Below, in pieces: positions 47,701-57,402 of a stretch of 64,000 nt of DNA. The stretch covers positions 9,977,501-10,041,500 of the forward strand of contig CAJFCV020000005.1 of NCBI GenBank assembly GCA_904066235.2, in the 5' to 3' direction. Source of the DNA: Bursaphelenchus xylophilus (lineage: Eukaryota; Nematoda; Chromadorea; Rhabditida; Aphelenchoididae). Every line of letters begins with the position of its first letter. Positions within the stretch are counted from its first letter, which is position 1. Both the position numbers and the translations under genes were made by a program. The notes under the pieces were generated by a model that ran no database searches, was not told where the DNA came from, and worked only from the letters and a program-made list of their open reading frames with translations.

Positions 47701-48693
47701 ACCACCAACTTGTGGTGTTTTCGCTGTAAGATGATAAACGTGTGAGGTCCAGAAGTATCTACACGAGAAAAATCGTTGATAGTCATCCCCCGTCTGCAAG
47801 ATCCCGTGAACTTGCCTCACGGCTTAATGTCATCTTCCTTTGTTTAATTTCCCAAAAGTTATTCATAAAATTTCCTCATCAAAAATTTTGTGGCACTGCT
47901 CCAAAACCCCTGCAATCCCACTGCAAAAAAACTACTGTACCGTTAGGCAACGGAAGACAAACTTTACCGCACTCGAAAGGTCCTTCACCGCCCTCAAAAA
48001 CAACGCCAATTTCGAACAAAAGTGAATGGTTTCGAGTTAACAAACCCATTCCTCCGATTCCTTTTCGAGTTTTCACTGACGATCCTTTTCGTCTTTTTTT
48101 TTTGTTTTTTGCCGTCGACTCTGCGAAAATGGTCAGGTCAATTAAACTTCTTCTGTACCAATTTTCATGCCTTTCCTCCGCCCTCGAATGCCCTGCGGAA
48201 ACAAAACAACGCATCCGTTGGTGGCGAGAAGGGCGGAAGAAGTTGAAAGAAAAAAGTTTTTATTTTATTTTTTATTCAAATTGAACCAGGTCAAGTGTGG
48301 GTTGGAAATAACAGACGACTTACAACACCGACTTAAGGAAGATGAGTGGGGGGCGATCTGTAATAACATCGGCGCACTGTTGGACTTATTGTCGGGTTTT
48401 TTTGGAGTAATTTGCAGCCACTTGTCACCACAGTTTTCAAAGTTGAAAGGTTATAGTGTAGCGTGTGTTCTAGAAAGCACTAGACGGGGAAAAAATCCTG
48501 ACATGGTTGCACGGTGCGCTGTCGCGCGAGCAACTTGTTGCACAGCGACAAATAAAATTCATTGTGCACGTCGTTAATGTGCAGTGCAAAATGAATCATT
48601 TTGGCAAGGGAAATCAAAGCCTATGTCGCACGATCAAACTGCACAGCGCACAAAGATATGTCGGGACTTTTTGGCCCGTCTAGTACAGTAAGC

Positions 48694-48699
48694 TTTATT
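48694..48699 (-). terminator. Poly(A) signal of the SRT gene
   Basis: AATAAA on the minus strand, 16 bases past the stop codon. Confidence 0.55.
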
Positions 48700-48714
48700 A
48701 CTCTTCGTCAAATC

Positions 48715-51700
48715 TTACACTCTATTAAAAACGTCGTCGTGTTGTCCGGAGGACGTCGTGTGAACTTTCGGTTTTTGAATAAATGTCATCATTTTTTCCC
48801 GCAGCGCCCTATTGAAGGAAATGTAAATAAAAACCGCGATTCCGTGGCACGACTGCCAGCAGACCTGTCCAATGACCACCATAAGCCACGGCGCACCGTA
48901 ATAGTTCATCCAATCGTAGATGATTGGGGCGATAATGAATACGGAGCAGATCAAAAACGCCTGCATTATTGTCTAAAAGCAAATTACGTTATTACACACA
49001 ACAGAGATTAGCCTACCGCAACCAGGCCGCTCCCCCATTCACTTACACTTTTCTGGTACTTAGTCAGCGCCGGAGAATTCAGCCGGGCCGTCGCGCTCTT
49101 CGCTCTGTAGCTCTTTACCACCACAACAGCACTTATAATCGTGTACATAAGCACCATCAAAACAGGAACCATAATATTGTGAAGTATCAAGGACAAATTG
49201 AAGTACTGAAAACTGAATTTACTTTGGGAGAATCTTGAGAGTAATTGGCTAATAGTATGACATACTTGCAAATTTGTTTGAGCCTCAAATACCGTCCCGA
49301 CGTAGGGATTGCTAAAGCCGGCGTAATTGGCTGACGTGTACACGAAAGGATATGTGAAAAAGAAAAAGTAGAAAAAATACAAGATTGGGCCGATGAACCA
49401 GTAATAAGTGCGGTTGCCATGAAATAATAGGATCATAAGGCGAGGATTGATCAAATCGCAAAGCCGATTGAACGCCAGGATCAGGCATGTCATACTGGCT
49501 GCTGTCCACAAAGCTGAAAAATTGTAGTTAGAGTGGTATCGATTGTGTGTGCAACGCCCGACTTGGGCGAAACTTTCCAAAAAAAAATCTAGCCTTATTT
49601 TTCAACCCCGTAGAAAAATAAGTATTTCTAGGCCGGGCTTTGTAAAAAGAGATCTTCAGTCCTCGCTGTTCGCAAACGACCAGAAATTTAGGTGGAAGGT
49701 CGCTAAAAATGTGGCACCTTTTTGCGAATTTTGGTGTGAAAAGTTTCATGTGTATTCCTGCCGTTGAAGGTTTCGAGAAAAAATAAAAATTTTTCAGTGC
49801 AAAACTGGCAATGTTATGGCCAAAAAAATACTCCTCTTTCACTGCTCCCCGTGCACTCTATGTGCCAAAGATCGTTTGATATCTCGGATTCGCGTAAATC
49901 GGAACTTCACGGTTGGTACCCTTCTCTTGTAGTGCAAATCCGAGTATATACGTATGTATCTTGTGTCACATTTCCGTGATTTCCCGCACGCGATCTGCAT
50001 CTACCGCAGGCATCACAAAGTCGGAAATGAACAAACGTTTTGGGATGTACAGGGTGGGCCAAAAAAAATGGACAAAATTAAAAGTCGGTGTATCCCGGCA
50101 CGAATACCGTAATCAACGGAAAGGAAAATAGTTTTATAATTGTCAACTATCCTACTTTATCACAACTGTTTAAATTTTTTATATACTTTTGTTGTACCGA
50201 TGATACAAGCCAAAATGCTAGACCAGTCCATATTCTGACTTCGTTTTCCGAAAATTTTATGGGTCGAAAAATCTTCAATGACCTGAACGTCTACGACCAG
50301 CCCAAAACTGGTGGTTGACTGTTTATCATGATACTAAGGGGAGCCCACAGAAGCAAAAAAGCTGATAGTATTCTATTAATTTCGCTCCAGCAGTTCTCAA
50401 CGTGATCCACAAGAGGTCCATCTAGATAATTCTAGATTTTTGAGATAATTGACATTCAAGAGTCGCAGGGGAGCTCGGCTCATGCTATTGATAGCAAAAA
50501 GTGGTCACTGTAAGACATCTAACATTGCTTTACATGGGCCAGCTGTTGATTTGATAATAGCTTGCATCAGCCGTGCGCAGACCTTAAAAAATTTCAGCCG
50601 GCTATACCCAGAGACGCTGATATTTTTTGATCAGAAAATTTTTTCTTTTTTGTTGGCGTTCTTCAACATGCCGGATAACTATGACGGGATACTTTTATAT
50701 CAAGGTGATACGACTCCTTTCTTCCATTTTAAGTCAGTTTCATAAAATGAGGATGCAGCTAGCCTTCAGAATCCATGTATTATTGAGATGACCCATCAAA
50801 AAGTCAAAAAATCGATTTTTTGCTTGCCATCTTGCTGATTGAGGGGTACTATTGTCAAAAATGCGCTTAGTATATTCATCGTAGAGTAGTAAACACCGTA
50901 TGGGGGTAAGTAGTTTCAAAATGTTTACTATGTTTGGTAGAGCATCGATTTTCCGAAAGCGCGCAAATAAAGCTCGATTTTTCCTGGCCGAGTGTCTAAC
51001 TTCTGGTCACTGGTTCTTCATTTTCCGAAAAGCTTGGGTTAAATCCTTTCAAAGCATAAGGGGGCATGTCTCCTAGATTTGCGTAGACTGCTTGGTATGT
51101 CTTTACAGCGACACTAAAAAATTTTGGGGTAAGAACTTTTGAAATTTTTGCCGCGGGAATTGGCGCGCTGACCCGGTGACCTTCCTGCAACCGTATGTTA
51201 GAAACTTCTGCAGATAGGACAAAAATTCTACAGTTAATATGTTACCTTAACACAGTACTTTCATGCCACATATACCTTTTTTCACGAACTGTTTCATGGC
51301 ATGAAAAATCGAAGAAAAATTAATGTCCATTTTTTTTGGCCCACCCTGTAAAGCAAGCAGGTACTTAGAGGTGTTTTTACACCAAGTTCTACGCCATTTT
51401 GAGGGAAAACGAGTTGCCCTAGCAGTTTCAAAGCTTTTTTATAGAAATTTTAAATCTCAGCATACCCGTTGTCAATCCTCCACTGATATACTCCAAATTC
51501 GGATAATCACAGAACACATTCCCATGCAAAGCGAACCATCCGTACAGAATGGCGTTTAAAGGTATGGTCAACGTGTCAATAATACCTGAATTTACAGTGA
51601 TGCTGACTGTATAAACGAAACGGTTGAGACCGTTCGCAGCACTGATAACTAAACACATCACAAACTCTTACCCAAAAACAGCATTAATTTGTAACAAGAG

Positions 51701-51894
51701 AGCTTCCTGAATCGCTTGCCCGCCATCGCTATAAGGCACGGGATGTAGAGGCACTCATACACAAGTCCAGCCGAAATGTAAATCGCTCCAACGTAACGAT
51801 TTGGCTTTTTCAGATGGTTAAAATATCCCTCTTCATACAACGTGCAGTTGTATAACCGCTCGTATTTTTCTTTGTCGAAGAGGAATATCTCCAT
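48715..51894 (-). CDS. Serpentine chemoreceptor, class T (SRT)
   Basis: Five exons, 51894-51672, 51585-51466, 49513-49266, 49205-49047 and 48972-48715, join in phase to 335 residues, the usual SRT length. Seen: YNCTLY near the N-terminus; GLVYECLYIPCLIAM (TM1); a Cys-Tyr-Lys motif before TM2 (SCYKLMLFLG); LAFNRLCDLINP at the end of TM3; the aromatic-rich TM4 with LYFFYFFFF; NPYVG in the following loop; WLMVVIGQVCWQSCHGIAVF around TM7; then a basic C-terminus. These match SRT nematode 7TM receptors, which act in chemosensory neurons; the ligand is unknown. The reading frame is intact across all junctions. Intron 2 (~1.95 kb) contains a mariner-like transposon plus a dispersed repeat. Confidence 0.93.
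49575..49850 (-). repeat. Copy of the long dispersed repeat, reverse orientation
   Basis: TAGGCCGGGCTTTGTAAAAA and GTGTATTCCTGCCGTTGAAG correspond to reverse-strand copies. It lies in intron 2 of the SRT gene. Confidence 0.45.
50050..51348. mobile_element. Tc1/mariner-like element in the SRT intron
   Basis: 1299 bp, ends CAGGGTGGGCCAAAAAAAAT and its complement, flanked by TA (50048, 51349). One frame (50449-50745) contains TLIFFDQKIF, reminiscent of the FSDEK region of Tc1/mariner transposases, but no intact transposase is present. Confidence 0.87.
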
Positions 51895-52502
51895 AAGGAG
51901 CTGAAAAAATTAAAATATTGCACATACTGCGGGTCACATATAAATTTCTTGTACGAGCACAACAAAGCAAATTTGCGCGGAAAAGAATTATTTTTTTTTT
52001 GTTCTTTGGCTGGCGACAAAAAAGCTTCTACTTTCAGACTCGTTGCTTTGACTTGCGAAAAGCCGGGATTTCTAGGCCAAAAGTTGGCAAAAAATGACAA
52101 GTTTTTGCCAATTTCGTATTGCCTTTTCTGCGCGCCTAAAATATAAAAGCAAGAATGTTTAACGCAAGAAAATTTTAAAATATGAAGCGTATATGCAGAG
52201 AGACAAAATTTGCTCGAAAAAACAACAAGGGCTACAAAAATGAATACAATAATACTCTTATCGTTTTTTACCATTGTTGAGTTTTACATATTTGCTCGAA
52301 AAAACGGATTACAATTTTAGCCGCTATTATTCATAAGGGATGTTAATTGTTGGTCCACCCAAAGAACGGTCAGCTAAACGAAACCTACGTGAAGTGTATA
52401 TTTAAATAGTGTAAGTTGTGTCAAGAAAGTGCAGTCTCTACGCAAAGTGGAGTTAAAGTCTTTGAATTTTGAGATATACGGGCCAAAATGAAAATTTAGC
52501 CG

Positions 52503-52538
52503 GGTAAGTGCACTGATATTTTTTTCAATGCACTTACC
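52503..52538. repeat. Hairpin, 10-bp arms
   Basis: GGTAAGTGCA pairs with TGCACTTACC. Confidence 0.6.
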
Positions 52539-52873
52539 TTTTTTGAAGTCTAAATTTAAGTGCTTCGAGCGCGACGTTGGAATCTTAATGGAACTTGGCA
52601 TTTGCCTAGCCAATTGTTTTCCTAAAAGGTATGCTGGATTCCGAATGGGAGCTTCCTACAAGCACAAGAGCACCGGGCAAAAACGAGACAACCAAGCGGA
52701 GCGCTTTACTGTAGAAGACACGCTCTTTAATTTATACCCCTCAAGAAGTTTCTTGCAACTCGGCCGTGACCGGTCAAGTAGCTGCCAAATCTTGGTCAAG
52801 ATGGCGCACAGCGGTCAAGTTTTAATCCCTATAAACCTTGCAACATTTCCTTGAGACCAATTGTGGTTTTTTT

Positions 52874-52900
52874 ACTCAACCTCTAAAAAAGAGGTTGAGT
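52874..52900. repeat. Hairpin, 11-bp arms with A-rich loop
   Basis: ACTCAACCTCT pairs exactly with AGAGGTTGAGT across a 5-nt loop. Confidence 0.7.
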
Positions 52901-52953
52901 AATTGGCAGCACAATTTAAATACAAACACTTTTTTGAATATGACCAGCGTAAG

Positions 52954-52990
52954 AGAGCATGTTCACACAAATTTCATAAGAACATGCTCT
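52954..52990. repeat. Hairpin, 11-bp arms
   Basis: AGAGCATGTTC pairs exactly with GAACATGCTCT. Confidence 0.65.
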
Positions 52991-53388
52991 GTTACAGTTC
53001 GTAGAGTTAATTTGTTTTCGCAAACTACCGTTTCCATAATCAACTAAAGACACAAACCATGGGTATTAATTAATCAAGCAAAAAGGTTCAATATTGCAAA
53101 ATAACCAGATATTTCCGTGTATGTTTGTCTTACAAACAGTTAAAAGGCTTTTTACACACTCGCTTCAAGGTGAGTGATAAGACAAGCACGAACATGTACA
53201 CAGAGTACTTGTAGCAAAGTACAGCTTGAGCCAATTTTACGGTTCTAATGGTGATCATCGTACTCTTAAGGTCGTTGAGGCAAGTAGAGTTACACAGAGA
53301 AAGAAAAAAAGAAAAACAACGTCTGCAACACGCCAGGTAAAGCTTTCATGAATTGATATTTAGTCTATGCCCGACGAGTGTGCAAAAT

Positions 53389-53781
53389 TTAAAGAAAATC
53401 TAAGCGTCGCACTTGGCACTTCCATTGTATGTCCTGTAATAACGAATTATATTCCACTTTGCGGCTCAAATGCTCGACTGTACTTGAAAACGCACAGACT
53501 ACATCTTTGATATTTTTATTACCGCCATTTGTCGCAATAGTCAACGAATTACAGAGGGATCTTAAAATTTGTTCGTCTGGTATATCCTGCGTGTAATACA
53601 GAAAGAAGTCTGCAAAGACTGCTGTAACAATAGGTTTTAGCACAAAACTAACAATAAGACCTCTTTCTAGTAGCTTTTCAGCCGTACATTGTGTTTGCAT
53701 CTTTGGCGTCGTTGACAAGTCCTCGAAGAAGTCGTGACAGTCAACAACCGCAATTACTACATGTACACGCGTCGGAATCAT
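53389..53781 (-). CDS. Hypothetical protein, 130 residues
   Basis: A single open frame from ATG at 53781, placed just after a TTTACAG acceptor-like sequence. It has a mildly hydrophobic start (VHVVIAVVDCHDFF), five cysteines, and helix-like sequence with hydrophobic periodicity (LLERGLIVSFVLKPIVTAVF). No family is recognised. The frame is open upstream to 53889. It could be a complete gene, one exon, or chance; length and composition make it a fair candidate. Confidence 0.4.
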   Translation of the reverse strand: MIPTRVHVVIAVVDCHDFFEDLSTTPKMQTQCTAEKLLERGLIVSFVLKPIVTAVFADFFLYYTQDIPDEQILRSLCNSLTIATNGGNKNIKDVVCAFSSTVEHLSRKVEYNSLLQDIQWKCQVRRLDFL

Positions 53782-54073
53782 ATCTTTTACTGTAAAGTTT
53801 ATTGAAATTAGGGAAAAATGAGTGTCAGCAGCATTTTGAGACCGAGTTTTTAGCACTGCATTACAGTGCATTACAGCATTGCAGAGCACTGTATCACTTG
53901 TTTTGATGACAAATTAGCCGAGTTTCTCACGCTATATTTTTGCTTTTGTTACATATATGTAATCATTCCGTCAATCAATAACGCGGTAAGTTTATTTACA
54001 TGTCATAATTATGGAATATTTTGCAGAAATAAATATTGTTGTCAGAGTTGGCTTTGGTGCTGAAGAGATAGTT

Positions 54074-54313
54074 TTATTTCTTTCCGTAGAATCCACGGCC
54101 CCATCCGCCGTATCCGCCCCATGGTCGGCCCCATCCGCCGTAGCCGCCCCATGGTCGGCCCCAACCTCCATAGCCTCCCCATGGTCGGCCCCATCCACCG
54201 TAGCCGCCATATCCTCCGTATCCGAATCCGGGGTAGCCATAGCCCCACTGTGCCTCAACGACGCTTACTGCGAGTACCACGACGAGGAGGGAGAGAACAA
54301 TCTTGGTGAGCAT
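54074..54313 (-). CDS. Gly/Trp/Tyr-rich secreted peptide, NLP/caenacin-like
   Basis: A single exon of 79 residues. Seen: a signal peptide (~1-21, ending VVEA), then QWGYGYPGFGYGGYGG and four near-identical 10-residue repeats GGYGGWGRPW, ending RGFYGKK. The arrangement, with mature peptide starting QWGYG, closely resembles the C. elegans nlp-29/cnc cluster peptides, which are epidermal antimicrobial-type peptides induced by fungal infection and wounding. Function here is inferred from composition. The repeats are 30-bp tandem units in DNA. A TTTCAG lies 5 bases before the ATG and could be a trans-splice or cis-splice acceptor. A cuticle or eggshell Gly-rich protein is the main alternative. Confidence 0.8.
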   Translation of the reverse strand: MLTKIVLSLLVVVLAVSVVEAQWGYGYPGFGYGGYGGYGGWGRPWGGYGGWGRPWGGYGGWGRPWGGYGGWGRGFYGKK

Positions 54314-55436
54314 TTTGTCTGAAATTAGAGGCGTAGATTTTCGGATACTAAAGGTGACGATGTTGAAGGTGTCATGATGTTTTACAAGGCGAACAGGCAC
54401 ATGAGGCGATATACACGAAGCCTCTACCTGCTCTTAGGTTGGGACATTGAGTTATCCTGGCTGTCAATTTCTGCTTTCAAAGAAGCCATAATGCCTATCA
54501 ATAGCAATTCCCATGAAAACTATTCCTAATCTATGCTTTGTGCCCTACAGTAGCCCCTCCAGCCCCCACAAAAACATTCGACTTACCGAAAGGAAAGTCA
54601 AAAAACAGAAAGCGTTGTAATTTGATGTGCTCCGACCCAGAAACCCACAACATTTATATGCGCCGTTTTTTGTGCCACCTCCGGTCTTCCGCGAATTTTG
54701 TGCGCCCCTCCCAAAAGTTGCGATGGCGTCGCGGAATCGAAAATCGTCTTGCGCAAGCCGCCCCCTCCTCCGGGAGTCTGTCCGAGTTACGAGGGCGGCG
54801 TATGATGATCCGTGTTCGGCGAACGCCGCAAATTTGATCGTTTTTCGCGACTTTTCGACGGATTTGGTTCGAAGACCATCAATCTCGAGAGCGTTGTTCC
54901 CGGTACAACAACTCACTTCATTAGCAACAGGTTCGAGACGATGTCTAAGGGGTGATGTCTGAATTAGAGCTGAGTTGGCTGAGAGAACGGCTTTTAGTGG
55001 CTTGGCTCAACAAGCGTGGAACTCATAATGCTGTTAATGGGAAAGCATCTGCAGAGATACAACGAATAACTTGGCGAAGTTGTCACTTACGCGAGTGGTA
55101 TTTCTAGTGGAAACTTTGCTCAATGAGCGGTTCCATGCTCGTCAAGTTGGAAAGGTTTTCTTGTCGTCAATAAAAAATTTGTCAAAAACAAAACAATTTT
55201 TTTATTGACCCACCCATATAACAACTTCAAATTTTCTATGAATTGCGCCTTTCCAAAGGAGACCCAATTGCTTTCTCGGAACGGACAGTTGATCTTACTT
55301 TTACAACAACCATGCGCCGTAATTATACTTGTAGAGGACTGTTACAAGTTGGAACCATAATTTTTGCTTTCTTTTTTCAAAACATACCCAAGAATTACAG
55401 TGCCTACTAGTCCGTGTATTTTAAGGTGTAATGTTA
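54314..55436. other. Upstream of the Gly-rich peptide gene; GC-rich patch
   Basis: 54620-54960 is locally GC-rich and open in several frames on both strands. No frame resembles a known protein, and no splice structure was established. Confidence 0.35.
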
Positions 55437-55587
55437 AACAGTCCGTTGGGAAAATAATGGGCAGAACGTCCCATCGAAAATTGCCGCCAAGAAAGTAAAT
55501 TATGTCGCGGTGAAGTGAAAGTGTTTTTTTACTTCAGCGTCGCCACCGCCGCAGCGACATTGTGCTAATTATTTTCCGGACAGTAAA
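55437..55587. mobile_element. MITE class A copy
   Basis: Left AACAGTCCGTTGGGAAAATA, interior GCCGCCAAGAAAGTAAATTA and CAGCGTCGCCACCGCCGCAG, right GCTAATTATTTTCCGGACAG. Confidence 0.8.
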
Positions 55588-56104
55588 GATATTGCCCTGA
55601 AAAATGTTTACCTCAATCAATGGCGGACTCTAAAATTGAGGCTTCGCTTTTGATTGTCACGCAGTATTCCAATCAAATTTTCAATTTTATGGCTTTTCCC
55701 AAAGTATCGTAGATTCTTCATTTCAACTGCCCAACTTCCTTCTTTCGACAGGCAAACCTGCTTTACAGCGTGACATCAAAAAACAAGCGCCCAAATCAAA
55801 TCAAACCATAGTTCCACGACCACGAGTGATCTTATGCCTTCCAAGTTTAGCCAATTTTGTATGCAACAGAAGCGAGGAGCCACGAGAAATGTTTTTCTTT
55901 GGATCAGCATGTACGTGTTGGGCGAATAAAGTTGGAAATTTGTTTGCTTAGGGCTCGTTGAAACACAGAGTTGAAGAAACTGCTGATCACGGTAGGTGAT
56001 TGTAAGATGATGGAATTTTTATTGAATTCCGTTTACAGAGGAATTGAACCCCCAAGTGCAACGCTCACAATCGTACTTTAATCAAAAAGCACAAATTCAG
56101 AATA
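55588..56104. other. Intergenic, nothing recognised
   Basis: No ORF or repeat of note. Confidence 0.4.
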
Positions 56105-56677
56105 TTAGGTTGAGTCAAAATTATCCGGCGGTTTTATTGGCGCGTTTTTTGTTAGTTAAAATTTATGTTTTGTTAATGTTTTTTTTATAAAAATAATCTT
56201 CTCTGGTTGTTTAATAAAATGGCAGTCGAAACCCATACTCATATTTGCCACATTATGCTCTATTATTTCGAGAAAAGTTGGAAGTCGGCACAGTCATTTC
56301 GCGATCTCAACGAACTTTTCGGCGAAGGAAAAAAATCGGCAGGTGTTTCGTCCAAAGGAGTACCAAAAGACGTCCACTGTAAGAAGGCTACGTGGTATGT
56401 GTGGTGGGACAGAAGCGGAATCATCCACTGGGAAATCGTGTCTATTTTTTGTTCCTTCGCCGAAAAGTTCGTTGAGATCGCGGAATGACCGTGCTGACTT
56501 CCAACTTTTCTCGAAGTGGTAGAGCATAATGTGGCAAATATGAGTATGGGTTTCGACTGCCATTTTATTAAACAACCAGAGAAGATTATTTTTATAAAAA
56601 AAACATTAACAAAACATAAATTTTAACTAACAAAAAACGCGCCAATAAAACCGCCGGATAATTTTGACTCAACCTAA
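56105..56677. mobile_element. Mariner-derived inverted-repeat element with transposase fragments
   Basis: 573 bp, ends TTAGGTTGAGTCAAAATTAT and its complement, flanked by TA (56103, 56678). Both arms encode, in opposite directions, the same N-terminal mariner helix-turn-helix sequence (HICHIMLYYFEKSWKSAQSF then RDLNELFGEG; the other arm differs at a few residues). The centre encodes VHCKKATWYVWWDRSGIIHW, like the catalytic-core segment of mariner transposases. It is a non-functional composite, not an intact gene. Confidence 0.9.
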
Positions 56678-56724
56678 TATTTTTTGAACAATTTATAGAT
56701 TTCCCCAGCTCGTGTTTTACAGAA

Positions 56725-57060
56725 GGAATGAGATTTTCAGGCGAAAAGTTGGCAAACAAATGACAACTTTTGTTTGCAAATCTTAGCATCAAAAGTTTTA
56801 TGCGCATTTCTACCATAAAGGGTAATGTGTTCACAATAAATTAGCTTTTTCCGCATGAACTGGCAAAGATATGGCTTAAAAGTTTCTTCTGCCTAACCGT
56901 TCTCCGCTTTTCGTGTACTCTTTCGGCGGCAAAGATTATTCAATATCTTTGCTGCGCCAGGCAAAGCACGAGATAAGATTTTTATGAATTGAAATGCGGC
57001 CTATACCCGAAATCTATGCAAAGTTTGAGGAGAATCTGCTCCTGTGCGTGGCTGTAGAGG
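56725..57060 (-). repeat. Copy of the long dispersed repeat, reverse orientation
   Basis: GCATTTCTACCATAAAGGGT is the complement of the ACCCTTTA-GGTAGAAATGC core. TTCTGCCTAACCGTTCTCCG matches the adjoining conserved part. Confidence 0.55.
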
Positions 57061-57402
57061 TACTACACCAATTACGTAGATGAAAATTTTGAGCTGATAA
57101 TCCGATTTTTAGATCGTGACGAGTATCCTCCGACGAATGAACTTGACGATGAACGGCCTATACAGTTTTATAAAGCTCTACTATGCAGAAGGATGCACAG
57201 TATACATAACTAATACATAATTAATTTTCTTTTCCATGCTGCAGTTCCATTTGATTTTTTGCACATCCCTCAATAACCCAAAAAATCTTTCAATCTCACA
57301 TTAAGCATCTCCATTTTCTTGTAACCTTCCGCTTTTACTATTGTACACTTTATTACCGGTTTCTAACGATAAGAATAAATTAAAGCCAGCTAGCCATGTT
57401 GC
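57061..57402. other. 3' flank of the DUF1647 gene
   Basis: No further gene. No canonical AATAAA was found close to the stop codon on the minus strand. Confidence 0.35.

Larger units (their letters stand above)
46601..48714. other. Repeat-rich stretch without supportable gene
   Basis: Contains the dispersed repeat (47205-47700) and an inverted-repeat element (47515-47633). A 180-codon plus-strand frame at 47742-48284 has unremarkable, low-complexity composition and starts inside repeat sequence. Confidence 0.35.
51895..53388. other. Upstream of the SRT gene; three compact hairpins
   Basis: No gene is supported. Three perfect 10-11 bp hairpins (52503, 52874, 52954) lie within 500 bp. Confidence 0.4.

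Noticed and set aside
47742..48284. 180-codon plus-strand ORF
   Set aside because: It starts just beyond the dispersed repeat, has low-complexity composition, no domain and no splice context.
54545..54962. GC-rich overlapping ORFs on both strands
   Set aside because: Open in several frames at once because of composition; no protein similarity or exon structure.
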